From: Lachnospiraceae bacterium
GTDB lineage: Bacteria; Bacillota; Clostridia; Lachnospirales; Lachnospiraceae
NCBI GenBank assembly: GCA_030523275.1
Contig: JAUNIX010000006.1
Span: 40,373-104,372, forward strand
Length of the DNA: 64,000 nucleotides
Direction of reading: 5' to 3'
Position numbers and translations under genes: made by a program
The notes under the pieces: generated by a model
What the model was told of the DNA's origin: nothing
The model's database searches: none
The model's input: only the letters and a program-made list of their open reading frames with translations
In this document: piece after piece, positions 26,209 through 35,331 of the stretch
How the letters are laid out: each line of letters opens with the position of its first letter
How positions within the stretch are numbered: position 1 is the first letter of the stretch

Positions 26209-27150
26209 ATGTTATCGAGTTCATTACTAAAAAAATGGAGAAATATGTTAAAGAATGAAAGTGTTTTTCATGTTAATCAAGCAGAGGGGAAATATTATTC
26301 TGTTACTAAACTAAAAGGGTATTATAATGATTTAAGTGAAAAAGTTCTTTATACAACAAAGATAGATGAATGTGGAATTCCATATAATATTGCAGCTTTA
26401 GGCAAAAGGCAGAGGAAGGTATACTTTGCTATTTCTATTTTCCAGTATGGTTTAGGAGCATATGATTTATTTTTGGAACATAAAGACAAAGTATATTTGC
26501 AAAAAATGCTTTTGATGGCTGATTGGGCGATTAATAATCAGAATGAGGACGGTAGTTGGAATACATTTGGCGTTCTTTGCTATCATTGTCCATTTTCTTC
26601 GATGGCACAAGGAGAGGGGGCATCATTGCTTGCACGAGCTTATACAGAAACTAAGAATGATTTGTTTCGTATTGCATGTATAAAAGCGATAGACTTTATG
26701 CTAAAGTCAGTAATTGACGGAGGAACAACATTAGTAACGCCTGATGGTATAGTACTAATGGAGTATCCCGAAAAAGATATTGTTTTGAATGGATGGATTT
26801 TTTCCGCCTTCGGTCTATTAGATTGTTGGAAAATTACTGGAGAGGAAAAGTATCGAAAAGCATGGAATTCTACATTAAACGTAATTAAGAAATCTATTAA
26901 ACGGTTTGATACTGGACATTGGAGTTATTATGATGAGAGTGGAAAGTATGCAAGTCCATTTTACCATGGATTACACATTGAACTATTATGCGCGTTGAAT
27001 AAATTATCTCCAGATGTTGTATTTGAAAAATATATAAGAAAATGGAAAAAGTATAAAGATAACAAATTCTGGTCGACAGTTGCATTTCTTGTAAAAGCAA
27101 AACAGAAGGTATGTGAAAAGCAAAGCAAGGAATGGATAATAGTTAGTTAA
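26209..27150 (+). CDS. D-glucuronyl C5-epimerase-like protein
   Basis: The family converts D-glucuronate to L-iduronate within a polymer; the animal enzyme acts in heparan sulfate synthesis. This 313-residue protein matches the catalytic C-terminal domain of human GLCE along its length: SMAQGEG (131-137, human SMAQGQA), EYP (185-187, human EEYP with the catalytic Glu-Tyr), VLNGW (192-196), FDTGHWSYYD (233-242, human YDTGSGTIYD) and YHGLHIELL (252-260, human YHTTHINQL), followed by VFEKYIRKWKKY. It has no signal peptide or membrane helix, so it should act in the cytoplasm on lipid-linked or nascent glycan. It lies between two GT-B genes. A hexuronic acid in the product is implied. The actual substrate is not known, and no sulfotransferase or UDP-glucose dehydrogenase is nearby. 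Confidence 0.85.
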   Translation: MLSSSLLKKWRNMLKNESVFHVNQAEGKYYSVTKLKGYYNDLSEKVLYTTKIDECGIPYNIAALGKRQRKVYFAISIFQYGLGAYDLFLEHKDKVYLQKMLLMADWAINNQNEDGSWNTFGVLCYHCPFSSMAQGEGASLLARAYTETKNDLFRIACIKAIDFMLKSVIDGGTTLVTPDGIVLMEYPEKDIVLNGWIFSAFGLLDCWKITGEEKYRKAWNSTLNVIKKSIKRFDTGHWSYYDESGKYASPFYHGLHIELLCALNKLSPDVVFEKYIRKWKKYKDNKFWSTVAFLVKAKQKVCEKQSKEWIIVS

Positions 27151-27176
27151 GATAAAAATATAAGAGGATATGATTA

Positions 27177-28241
27177 ATGAAAGTTATGCAGATAATGCCT
27201 GAGTTTGGTTTGGCTGGTGCTGAAATAATGTGCGAAAATCTTACTATAGAATTAGTGAAAAAGGGAATTGATGTTGTCGTTGTGAGTCTGTATGATTATC
27301 ATTCTGCAATTACAGACCGTTTGGAAAAACAGAATATTAAGATTTATTATTTAAATAAAAAATCAGGATTAGATTTGAGTATGATTAAAAAATTATATCG
27401 ATTATTTAAGGAAGAAAAACCAGAAGTGATACATACACATAGGTATGTAATGCAGTATGCAATTCCAGCAGCTGTACTAGCGAGAGTAAAAAAAAGAATT
27501 CATACTGTACACAATATTGCGACAAAAGAAACAACGGAAATGGCGCAAAAGCTAAACTGGATATTTTATCATTATTTTCATGTAACTCCAGTTGCGTTAA
27601 GTAAGGAAATTCAATCTACAGTAATTGATCGATATCATCTATCACATCAAAATGTTCCTGTTATTTATAATGGCATTAATCTAAAAAAATGTATAGTAAA
27701 AGAGTCTTATAAAATAAATGGAAAGCTGCGCTTTTTACATATTGGAAGATTTTCTGAAGCGAAAAATCATCTGATGTTAGTAGAAGCGTTTTCTAAAGTA
27801 CATAAGAAAAATCCTAATACAGAGCTTGTGTTAATTGGAAGCGGTGAATTAGAAGTTGAAATTAAGAAAAAAACATTAGAAATCGGCTTGTTAGATAGTG
27901 TCATTTTTGCTGGTCTGAAAGAAAATGTATATCCAGACCTAAATGCCGCCGATGTGTTCATTCTACCATCTTTGTATGAGGGAATGCCAATGACTTTAAT
28001 TGAGGCAATGGGAACAGGATTACCGGTTATTGCAACAAATGTTGGTGGGATACCAAGCATGATTCAAAATGGCGAAAATGGCTTACTAATAAATATTAAT
28101 GTGGATGATCTTACAGTTGCCATGCTCCAACTGATGGATCCTCAAATAAGAGGTACAATAGGTATAAACGCAAGAAAAACAGCAGAAAATATATTTTCTG
28201 CAGATGTAATGAGTAATCAGTATTATAAAGCTTATTCTTAA
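27177..28241 (+). CDS. Family 4 glycosyltransferase
   Basis: The 354-residue GT-B enzyme has an N-terminal GLAGAEIMCENL loop of the G-x-GG-x type. The donor-binding C-terminal domain carries HIGRFSEAKNHLMLVEAF and LPSLYEGMPMTLIEAMGTGLPVIAT. These are clear GT4 hallmarks, including the E-x7-E pair. AGAGGA precedes the ATG. It probably acts directly before or after the epimerised residue, but the order of addition cannot be read from gene order. Confidence 0.93.
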   Translation: MKVMQIMPEFGLAGAEIMCENLTIELVKKGIDVVVVSLYDYHSAITDRLEKQNIKIYYLNKKSGLDLSMIKKLYRLFKEEKPEVIHTHRYVMQYAIPAAVLARVKKRIHTVHNIATKETTEMAQKLNWIFYHYFHVTPVALSKEIQSTVIDRYHLSHQNVPVIYNGINLKKCIVKESYKINGKLRFLHIGRFSEAKNHLMLVEAFSKVHKKNPNTELVLIGSGELEVEIKKKTLEIGLLDSVIFAGLKENVYPDLNAADVFILPSLYEGMPMTLIEAMGTGLPVIATNVGGIPSMIQNGENGLLININVDDLTVAMLQLMDPQIRGTIGINARKTAENIFSADVMSNQYYKAYS

Positions 28242-28279
28242 AATATGGATAGGAAATAGGAAGGCGGTGACTAGAGAAG

Positions 28280-29521
28280 ATGAAAATGTTAAAATCTGGA
28301 TTGACAAGTGCATTTAATGATTGTCTTCTTTTTTTGATGATAGCTATGGTATTTTTATTTAATTTTAATACCGATAAAATCCTTGGTATATCAGGCAATG
28401 CATGGGTTAATATTTGTATTCTTCTTTTCATCGCATGGTGGAGTATCAATATGCTTAAAGTAGGTCTGATTTTATGGAATAGGATATATACATTTGCTTT
28501 CTTATTTGCATTACTATGCTTTACTTCCTACATATATTCATATGCCCAAAGTGATACACTTGATAAAGTAAAAACAATTATAGTTGTAGTTTGGATGTCA
28601 ATATGCATATATCAGTATCTTGTTACATCAGGAAAAATTGATTTGGTATTGAATATGTATTCAATTAGTGGAACCTTAATGGCTCTTTATATTATTGTAA
28701 AATCTAATTTCATTGTTGGAAATCGATTCGGAGATGTTGTGGGCGATGCAAATCTAGTAGGTATCACACTTGCACTTGCGACAACGATTGCACTGTATTT
28801 ATTTTTTATGAAACATAAGTTTATTTATATATTACAGTTTTGTTGTATGGGATATGTAATCCTTCTTACTGGATCAAGAACTGCTGCGGTATTGTTTTTG
28901 CTATCGGTATTTGTGCTTATATATATCAGTGCATATACCTATCATTGGAAATTGCAAACGATTGCTATTATTACAATTACATTGGGAGTGGTGGTTTGTG
29001 TTTTATGGTGGGCAATCATGACAATTCCTAAATTGTACGATGCTTTGGGAATAAGAATCATTTCGTTTATACAAATATCAAAAGGACAACATTCCATAAA
29101 TAACGAACGGTCAACACAAAATCGAATACTTTTTGCTCAAAGAGCATTGGAATGGTTTGCTGACAGTCCTATATGGGGGAATGGGATTAATTCATTTCCA
29201 AGCTATAATAATTCTTTTTTTGATGGAAGAGAGTGCTTTAGTCACTGTAATTATACAGAATTACTCAGTGGTTTAGGAATCTTAGGTTTTATAACATATT
29301 ATGGCATGTATATATACAGTCTATTTTGTACTTGGAAATCAAAAAATAAAGTTGCTTTAAAATATAGAGCACTCGTTTATGCGCTTATTTTGGAGTTATT
29401 GATAGGTGATATTGGGCTTGTTGTTTATTATGAAAAATGTACTTGGATATTGATTGCAATTATTGCAGGAATGGTGCATGCAATGAATAACATGGAAAGT
29501 GAGGATATGTTTTATGGATAA
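28280..29521 (+). CDS. O-antigen ligase/polymerase (Wzy-like) membrane protein
   Basis: The 413-residue protein has about 10-12 membrane helices and one large extracellular loop. The loop holds NERSTQNRILFAQRALEWFADSPIWGNG, matching the Wzy_C/O-antigen-ligase pattern (R...W...P..G.G). In a Wzx/Wzy system it would join repeat units outside the membrane. It overlaps the next gene by 8 nt. Wzy sequences diverge strongly, so this rests on topology, the motif and the flippase nearby. Confidence 0.85.
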   Translation: MKMLKSGLTSAFNDCLLFLMIAMVFLFNFNTDKILGISGNAWVNICILLFIAWWSINMLKVGLILWNRIYTFAFLFALLCFTSYIYSYAQSDTLDKVKTIIVVVWMSICIYQYLVTSGKIDLVLNMYSISGTLMALYIIVKSNFIVGNRFGDVVGDANLVGITLALATTIALYLFFMKHKFIYILQFCCMGYVILLTGSRTAAVLFLLSVFVLIYISAYTYHWKLQTIAIITITLGVVVCVLWWAIMTIPKLYDALGIRIISFIQISKGQHSINNERSTQNRILFAQRALEWFADSPIWGNGINSFPSYNNSFFDGRECFSHCNYTELLSGLGILGFITYYGMYIYSLFCTWKSKNKVALKYRALVYALILELLIGDIGLVVYYEKCTWILIAIIAGMVHAMNNMESEDMFYG

Positions 29522-30536
29522 AAAACTTAGCATTATTGTTCCAGTTTATAATGTAGAAAAATATCTTGATCAGTGCATTCATTCTATTGTCAATCAGACG
29601 TATCGTGATTTTACATTGATTTTAGTTGATGATGGATCTACCGATTCGTCTGGAATCAAATGTGATCAGTGGAAGAAAAAGGATCACAGAATTATAGTTT
29701 ATCATAAACCAAATGGTGGTCTAATATCTGCCTGGAAATATGGACTGATGAGAACAGATACAGAATACATTGGTTTTGTTGATTCTGATGATTGGATTGA
29801 TTCCAATATGTATTCGACCCTTCTTTTAGAAGCAGAAAAAAATAATTCTGATATTGTTGCTTGTGGATGGGTTAGCGATCGTGAAGATGGGAAAGAAAAT
29901 AAAAGGGAAAACGTGAAATTAGCAGGAAATACATTTGATGCAGATACGATTCGACGCGAGATCTATCCTATTTTAATATCCGGGGGCGATTATCATTGGA
30001 TGGGAATATCTCCTAATCGATGGACAAAGATATTTAAAAGAGAATTGTTACTAAAAAATATAGAGTATTGTGACGAAAGAGTAAGTATAGGAGAGGATCT
30101 TTTAACAAATTTTTGTACGATACCAAATGCAGAACGTATTACATTAATAAAAGATTTTTTCCCATATCATTATCGTATACATAGTGAATCTATGATTCAT
30201 AAATATTCAGATTTGAATTATAAAAAGATTAATATATTACGAGAATGTTTAATGAAGGTAAATGGTATTTTGGAATATGATTTTACCATACAGATTAATA
30301 CCTACTATATAAAACTCATGTTAGCTCAATTAGATAATGAAATGTTGTTTTCAAAGAAAAATTATGTACAATTAAAAAATAGTATGAAAAAATTGTATCA
30401 AAGCAAAAAATTACAAGATGCATTGAGCAAATCAGAAATCAGTAAGTTACCAATCAAATATAGGATTTATATAAAATGTATACAAATGCATTTATATACA
30501 CTGTTAATGTTTATACGAAAGGTTAAAAAAATATGA
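29514..30536 (+). CDS. Family 2 glycosyltransferase
   Basis: The 340-residue enzyme starts MDKKLSIIVPVYNVEKYL. It shows VDDGSTDSSG and the metal-binding DSDDWID, all standard for GT-A/GT2. A long C-terminal helical part (to LLMFIRKVKK) may rest on the membrane. The ATG at 29514 is preceded by GTGAGGA and lies within the last codons of the polymerase gene; the downstream flippase overlaps by 4 nt (ATGA), so all three genes are coupled. Confidence 0.93.
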   Translation: MDKKLSIIVPVYNVEKYLDQCIHSIVNQTYRDFTLILVDDGSTDSSGIKCDQWKKKDHRIIVYHKPNGGLISAWKYGLMRTDTEYIGFVDSDDWIDSNMYSTLLLEAEKNNSDIVACGWVSDREDGKENKRENVKLAGNTFDADTIRREIYPILISGGDYHWMGISPNRWTKIFKRELLLKNIEYCDERVSIGEDLLTNFCTIPNAERITLIKDFFPYHYRIHSESMIHKYSDLNYKKINILRECLMKVNGILEYDFTIQINTYYIKLMLAQLDNEMLFSKKNYVQLKNSMKKLYQSKKLQDALSKSEISKLPIKYRIYIKCIQMHLYTLLMFIRKVKKI

Positions 30537-32038
30537 GCAAAAATAAAATGCGTATTTTTTATAACATAATGACAGGCCTTCTGTCTCAAGGAGTTACCTT
30601 TCTATTAGCATTTTTGATTCCACGTCTTTTTTTGGTTAGTTTTGGCTCTGAAGTTAAGGGAATGCTTTCTACTATTACGCAAGTTTTTGCTTATCTGTGG
30701 TTATTGGAGGCGGGGGTTGGACTAGCCACTGTTCAGGCATTATATTCGCCTATCAGTCGAGATGATCGGACTTCTATTAATGCTATTATGACAGCGACTA
30801 GTCATTATTATAAAAAAACAGGGTATCTGTATTTTGCAGCAGTGATTCTTTTTGCTGGTGTATTTTCGTTTTATTCAGATGTAGGTTTTTCGCGTTTTAC
30901 CGTTTTTTTGATTGTTTTGATGCAGGGAATGCCAAATGTCGTAAGCTATCTTGTTCAGGGTAAATATCGATTATTGCTTGAAGCAGAAGGCAAATCTTAT
31001 GTATTAAATAATCTTCAAACTGGATTACAATTTTTTGTAAATTTTGGGAAAGCCATTTTGCTTTCCTTAACCAATAATATCCTTCTTGTCCAGTCGTTAC
31101 CTTGTATCAGTGCTGTGATTCAGGTTTGTTTTTTGCTCCTATATATGAAAAAACATTATGGCTGGTTGGATTTAACACATACAAAACCTGACTATCAGGC
31201 AATTTCACAGAAATCTTCTGTTTTGATTCATCAGATATCTGGTGTCATTTTTAACAATACAGATATTTTGCTTTTTTCTGTATTTTGTGGTTTTAAGACG
31301 GTCAGTGTTTATACGGTGTATCAGTCATTTTTTTCCTATGTAGAAACACTATTTAATACGCTTTCTTCTAGTATTATGTTTCGCTTAGGACAATTATTTC
31401 ATTCTGATCGAGAACAGTTTATTCGCTATATGGATATTTATGAAACTTGTTATTTAATGCTTGTTTTTATTTTTGATACAGTGATTTATTTATTTATACT
31501 TCCGATCATCCAAATTTATACTCGCGGAATCAATGATATTAAATATATTGATGTTTGGCTTCCCATTCTTTTTGTTTTCATTAGCCTTCTTGCTAATGGG
31601 AAAATGCCAATGAACCAAATTATTAATTTTGCGGAACAGTATTCTGAAACAAAAAGCCATGCGATTATTGAGGCTGCTATTAATATTATTGTTTCATTTA
31701 CTGCAGTTATATTTTTTGGAATTTATGGTGGTCTGTTAGGAACGATTGCGGCTTTGTTATTTCGGGGAAATATTATGATTTTTTATGCAAACAGGAAGAT
31801 ACTTCATCGTAATCCGCTTGTTACTTATAAAAAATGGATCATTAATTGTCTTGTTTTTTTATGTACTATTTTGGTAGTCAATCCGACTTGTCATAGACTA
31901 GCTAGTTATCTTGATATTTTAGTTTGGGGATTCATATATGGAGTGGGAATTACAATTCTTTATCTTATAGTTACTTGTATCACACAACCATCAATCCCAA
32001 TGTTCTTATATCAATATGTAAAAGAGAGGAGAAACTAA
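30533..32038 (+). CDS. Wzx-type polysaccharide flippase
   Basis: This 501-residue MOP-superfamily protein has about 12-14 membrane helices. It starts MRIFYNIMTGLLSQGVTFLLAFLIPRLFL, typical of polysaccharide transporters, with a GSEVKGMLSTITQVFAYL second helix region. It moves lipid-linked repeat units across the membrane for the Wzy-like polymerase encoded two genes upstream. The start overlaps the preceding stop (ATGA). Confidence 0.92.
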   Translation: MSKNKMRIFYNIMTGLLSQGVTFLLAFLIPRLFLVSFGSEVKGMLSTITQVFAYLWLLEAGVGLATVQALYSPISRDDRTSINAIMTATSHYYKKTGYLYFAAVILFAGVFSFYSDVGFSRFTVFLIVLMQGMPNVVSYLVQGKYRLLLEAEGKSYVLNNLQTGLQFFVNFGKAILLSLTNNILLVQSLPCISAVIQVCFLLLYMKKHYGWLDLTHTKPDYQAISQKSSVLIHQISGVIFNNTDILLFSVFCGFKTVSVYTVYQSFFSYVETLFNTLSSSIMFRLGQLFHSDREQFIRYMDIYETCYLMLVFIFDTVIYLFILPIIQIYTRGINDIKYIDVWLPILFVFISLLANGKMPMNQIINFAEQYSETKSHAIIEAAINIIVSFTAVIFFGIYGGLLGTIAALLFRGNIMIFYANRKILHRNPLVTYKKWIINCLVFLCTILVVNPTCHRLASYLDILVWGFIYGVGITILYLIVTCITQPSIPMFLYQYVKERRN

Positions 32039-32040
32039 GT

Positions 32041-32781
32041 ATGAGTATTCCTAAAGTAATCCACTACTGTTGGTTTGGGAAAAATCCACTTCCTCAATCT
32101 GTGCTAAATTGCATAGAAAGTTGGAAACGTTATTGTCCGGATTACGAAATTATTCAATGGAATGAGTCAAATTTTGACGTTAATGCAATTCGTTATACAA
32201 AAGAAGCTTATGACAACAAGCAGTGGGCATTTGTTAGTGACTACGCACGAGTAAAAATTATTTATGAAAATGGTGGAATTTATTTGGATACAGATGTAGA
32301 ACTAATCAAACCACTTGATCCTCTTTTGAAATATGAAGGTTTTATGGGATTTCAACAGAGTAAAACGGTCGCAACAGGACTTGGTTTTGGTGCGGTTGCC
32401 ATGCATCCGGTCTTACAATCTCTGGTGGAGGATTATTATGGTATTCCCTTCTTGAAAGATGATGGGAGTATGGATCTTACCCCCTGTCCAGATAGAAATA
32501 CAAAATGTCTCAAACATATGGGATTAAAAATAAGTGATGAGAGACAAACGATTCAGGGAATACAGATATTTCCATCAGAATATTTCTCACCATTGGATTG
32601 GCAGACTGGAAAAACAAAAATAACGAGTAACACGTATTCGATTCATCATTATGAGTCATCCTGGTTGAGTAAGGAGGAACGAAGATGGTTAAAAGTAAGA
32701 CATTTAATTGGAACGTTTGCATATAACAAATTGCGCTATGGAATTATAGGGCGAATTACAAAATGGACGTCCAAACAATGA
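32041..32781 (+). CDS. Family 32 glycosyltransferase (capsular sugar transferase)
   Basis: The 246-residue protein opens MSIPKVIHYCWFGKNPLP, the signature of the Gly_transf_sug (DXD) family. The metal-binding GGIYLDTDVELI has the DTD at 83-85, preceded by SDYARVKII. Family members transfer galactosyl, mannosyl or similar residues to surface glycans. GAGGAG precedes the ATG at 32041, two nt after the flippase stop. Confidence 0.92.
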   Translation: MSIPKVIHYCWFGKNPLPQSVLNCIESWKRYCPDYEIIQWNESNFDVNAIRYTKEAYDNKQWAFVSDYARVKIIYENGGIYLDTDVELIKPLDPLLKYEGFMGFQQSKTVATGLGFGAVAMHPVLQSLVEDYYGIPFLKDDGSMDLTPCPDRNTKCLKHMGLKISDERQTIQGIQIFPSEYFSPLDWQTGKTKITSNTYSIHHYESSWLSKEERRWLKVRHLIGTFAYNKLRYGIIGRITKWTSKQ

Positions 32782-32824
32782 TATATGTTTTGAAATAAGT
32801 ACAATCGAGAGGAAGGTGATTAGA

Positions 32825-34375
32825 ATGCAGCCAGAACAAATTTTGATTGGAGTTCGATCAAAAATAAAAAAAGAGTGGGTGATTTGTTTTTCTGCAGCAA
32901 TTATTTTTGGATTGTTGGCCCATTTTTATAAACTAACAAATTTTTTGCCAAATTGGGATTCTCTACTAAACCTTTACACAGATCAAAACAAAATTGATCT
33001 AGGAAGATGTTTTTTGGCTATGGCCTGTTCCGTTAGTTCCTACTATGATCTTCCATGGATGAATGGGTTAATTTCGCTGATATATATAGCTGTAGCAGCG
33101 GTCTGTGTCAGTGAACTATTTCATATAAGAAAAACAATTCCTCTTATATTGATTGGAGGATTGATGGAGACGTTTCCTACAGTTACTTCTACACTTGCAT
33201 ACAATTATACCGCAGATGGATATTTTTTAGCCCTTGTGTGTATGTGTGTGGCAGTTATATTAGTAGTCCGATTTCGAAAAGGTGTTTTACCTGCTGCGAT
33301 TTTGATGGCTTTTGGAATAGGAATTTATCAGACTTACCTTACCTTTGCAATGGTGTTGATGATAATTTATCTAATTGATCAGCTTTTGTTCTACAAAATC
33401 GGTTGGAAACAATTTTGGAATACAACACTTAGATTTTTAAGTTGTGGTATTTTAGGAGTTGTAGGTTACTATTTATCGTTGAATGTATTACTTCGAGTAT
33501 CAAATATGACCTTATCTAAATATCAAGGGATTGAAAATGCATTTTCGTTTCAGAGTATTGATATATTGCGTGCTATTTGGCGAGAAGTATATCACTTTTT
33601 CATCTATTTTTTTGATTTTTCGCATGGTATCAATCTGTTTTTGATTTTAAATATTTTATTGGTATTGTTGCTTATATTCTTTTTCCTTTTGGCTTTTCGT
33701 CTCGAAAAAACAGTGCAAGAGCCTTGGAGATTGGCATTTATCTTGATTTGTGTTGCAGTACTTCCAATTGCATCTTATGTTTTTTATTTTGTAAATCCCG
33801 CACTTGATTATCATAATCTAATGGTCATGTGTTTTTGCCTGATTTACATTTTACCAGTCATCTTTTATGAACGTATGTCTGGACTTTCAGACATGATTAT
33901 TGCTGTAAAACAATGGTCTATTATAGCTCTTTCTGTATTGACTATTTTCAATTTTACTTTGCTTGCAAATATCAGTTATCAGAAAATGCAAATAGCTTAT
34001 GAAAAATCGTTTGGTGTGATTGTACGGTTGGCAGACCGAATTGAACAACTTTCAGATGCAGATCAATGTAAAAAGATTGCAATTTTTGGTTTTCTTCCGG
34101 GAAGCGAATCAATTTCAGTAAATTTTCCACCTGATATGACAGGGATTACAGACAGTTATATCATTCGAAAACAAGATCCTATGATGCATGAAAATGTGAC
34201 TCAAGCTATGTTAAAAGACTATTGTGGTCTTTCTTATCAAGATACAACGAAAGAAGAAATTCATGAGATAGAACAAAGAGAAGAGTTTCATCAAATGGAC
34301 TGTTGGCCAAAGCAGAACTCGATTGCTGTTATTGATGATACTTTAGTGATAAAGTTTGGAGATGAAATCAAATGA
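32825..34375 (+). CDS. GtrII-like membrane glucosyltransferase
   Basis: The 516-residue protein has about 12 membrane helices. The first large loop has NFLPNWDSLLNLY and DLGRCFLAMAC, followed by MNGLISLIYIAVAAVCV, matching the glucosyltransferase GtrII family. GtrII enzymes add glucose from a polyprenyl-phosphate carrier to glycans outside the membrane. The gtrA-like and gtrB-like genes downstream would provide the carrier. I chose the ATG at 32825, 8 nt after GAGGAAGG, over GTG 32816, which is part of that site. It overlaps the next gene by 4 nt. Confidence 0.85.
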   Translation: MQPEQILIGVRSKIKKEWVICFSAAIIFGLLAHFYKLTNFLPNWDSLLNLYTDQNKIDLGRCFLAMACSVSSYYDLPWMNGLISLIYIAVAAVCVSELFHIRKTIPLILIGGLMETFPTVTSTLAYNYTADGYFLALVCMCVAVILVVRFRKGVLPAAILMAFGIGIYQTYLTFAMVLMIIYLIDQLLFYKIGWKQFWNTTLRFLSCGILGVVGYYLSLNVLLRVSNMTLSKYQGIENAFSFQSIDILRAIWREVYHFFIYFFDFSHGINLFLILNILLVLLLIFFFLLAFRLEKTVQEPWRLAFILICVAVLPIASYVFYFVNPALDYHNLMVMCFCLIYILPVIFYERMSGLSDMIIAVKQWSIIALSVLTIFNFTLLANISYQKMQIAYEKSFGVIVRLADRIEQLSDADQCKKIAIFGFLPGSESISVNFPPDMTGITDSYIIRKQDPMMHENVTQAMLKDYCGLSYQDTTKEEIHEIEQREEFHQMDCWPKQNSIAVIDDTLVIKFGDEIK

Positions 34376-35331
34376 ATCGATTACCTTATATCTATGTACA
34401 CGCTGACGATTACGGAATGACTCCAACCACGTGCCAGAGAATCCAAAACTGTTGTAAACAAGGATGCTTAAATAGTATTAGCATTATGCCAAACGGATGC
34501 TTGGAATCGGAAAACGAATTGGAAACCATATCAGAGTTACCTTGTGCCATTCACCTTAACTTGGTGGAAGGAAAAGGATTAGTTTCGGCGGATCAGATAG
34601 ATTTATTAGTTAGATCAGATGGCTATCTGAAAAATTCGTTTTTTCAGTTGTTTTTGCTTTCCATTTCTCCAAAAAAAAAGAAATTGGAGCAACAACTATA
34701 TCTTGAATTGAAAGCACAAATTTTTTCAACTATGAAATTGTTGCCGAAAGGTTATCCTATTTTTTTGGACAGCCACCAGCACACGCATATGATACCTTTA
34801 GTTTTTAAAACAATCCTTCGGATTATAAAGGAGGAGGATCTCCCAGTTCAATATTTACGGATTTCTGCAGAACCCATTATCCCTTTTTTGCTAGAGCCTT
34901 CTTTATACAGCACTTACCGTCCTGTGAATATAATAAAAAATCTGGTTCTTAATTTTTTATGGTTGTTTGATCGGAAACAGTTCCAAATGTCAGGAATACA
35001 CAGTGCGTTATTTTGTGGGATTATCTTTTCCGGTAATATGGATGAATATCGTGTAATGAAGATTTTTCCACATTTTTATAGGAGAGCGAAAAAACTGGGG
35101 TGTGATCTAGAGTTTCTTTTTCATCCAGGATATGTGAAACCTGGGGATAAATTTATGGATCCGTATAAGAAATCTTTTCATCAGTTCTATCTTTCCAAAG
35201 GTCGAAAGATTGAAAATGAAACTTTGTGTTCAAAAGATTGGTGTAGACTGATAAAAGAAAAAAATGCAATGGCTGTTCCCCTGGAGTCTTTTAATAAAAA
35301 GGTACGAAATAAAGAGGTAGTTTATGAATGA
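34372..35331 (+). CDS. ChbG/HpnK (YdjC) family carbohydrate deacetylase
   Basis: The 319-residue protein has the family metal motifs: HADDYG near the start, HLNLVEG and SHQHTH, with FHPGY at the end. Relatives remove an N-acetyl group from GlcNAc-type sugars, for example on chitooligosaccharides, hopanoid precursors or lipid-linked glycans. In this operon it probably deacetylates an amino sugar of the repeat unit and so introduces a positive charge. There is no signal peptide, so it acts in the cytoplasm. The start overlaps the previous stop by 4 nt, and the next gene overlaps its end by 8 nt. Confidence 0.9.
   Translation: MNRLPYIYVHADDYGMTPTTCQRIQNCCKQGCLNSISIMPNGCLESENELETISELPCAIHLNLVEGKGLVSADQIDLLVRSDGYLKNSFFQLFLLSISPKKKKLEQQLYLELKAQIFSTMKLLPKGYPIFLDSHQHTHMIPLVFKTILRIIKEEDLPVQYLRISAEPIIPFLLEPSLYSTYRPVNIIKNLVLNFLWLFDRKQFQMSGIHSALFCGIIFSGNMDEYRVMKIFPHFYRRAKKLGCDLEFLFHPGYVKPGDKFMDPYKKSFHQFYLSKGRKIENETLCSKDWCRLIKEKNAMAVPLESFNKKVRNKEVVYE

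Noticed and set aside
31924..32040. Longer N-terminus for the family 32 glycosyltransferase.
   Set aside because: The extension lies wholly inside the flippase gene; the family start MSIPKVIHYCWFG at 32041 has its own GAGGAG.
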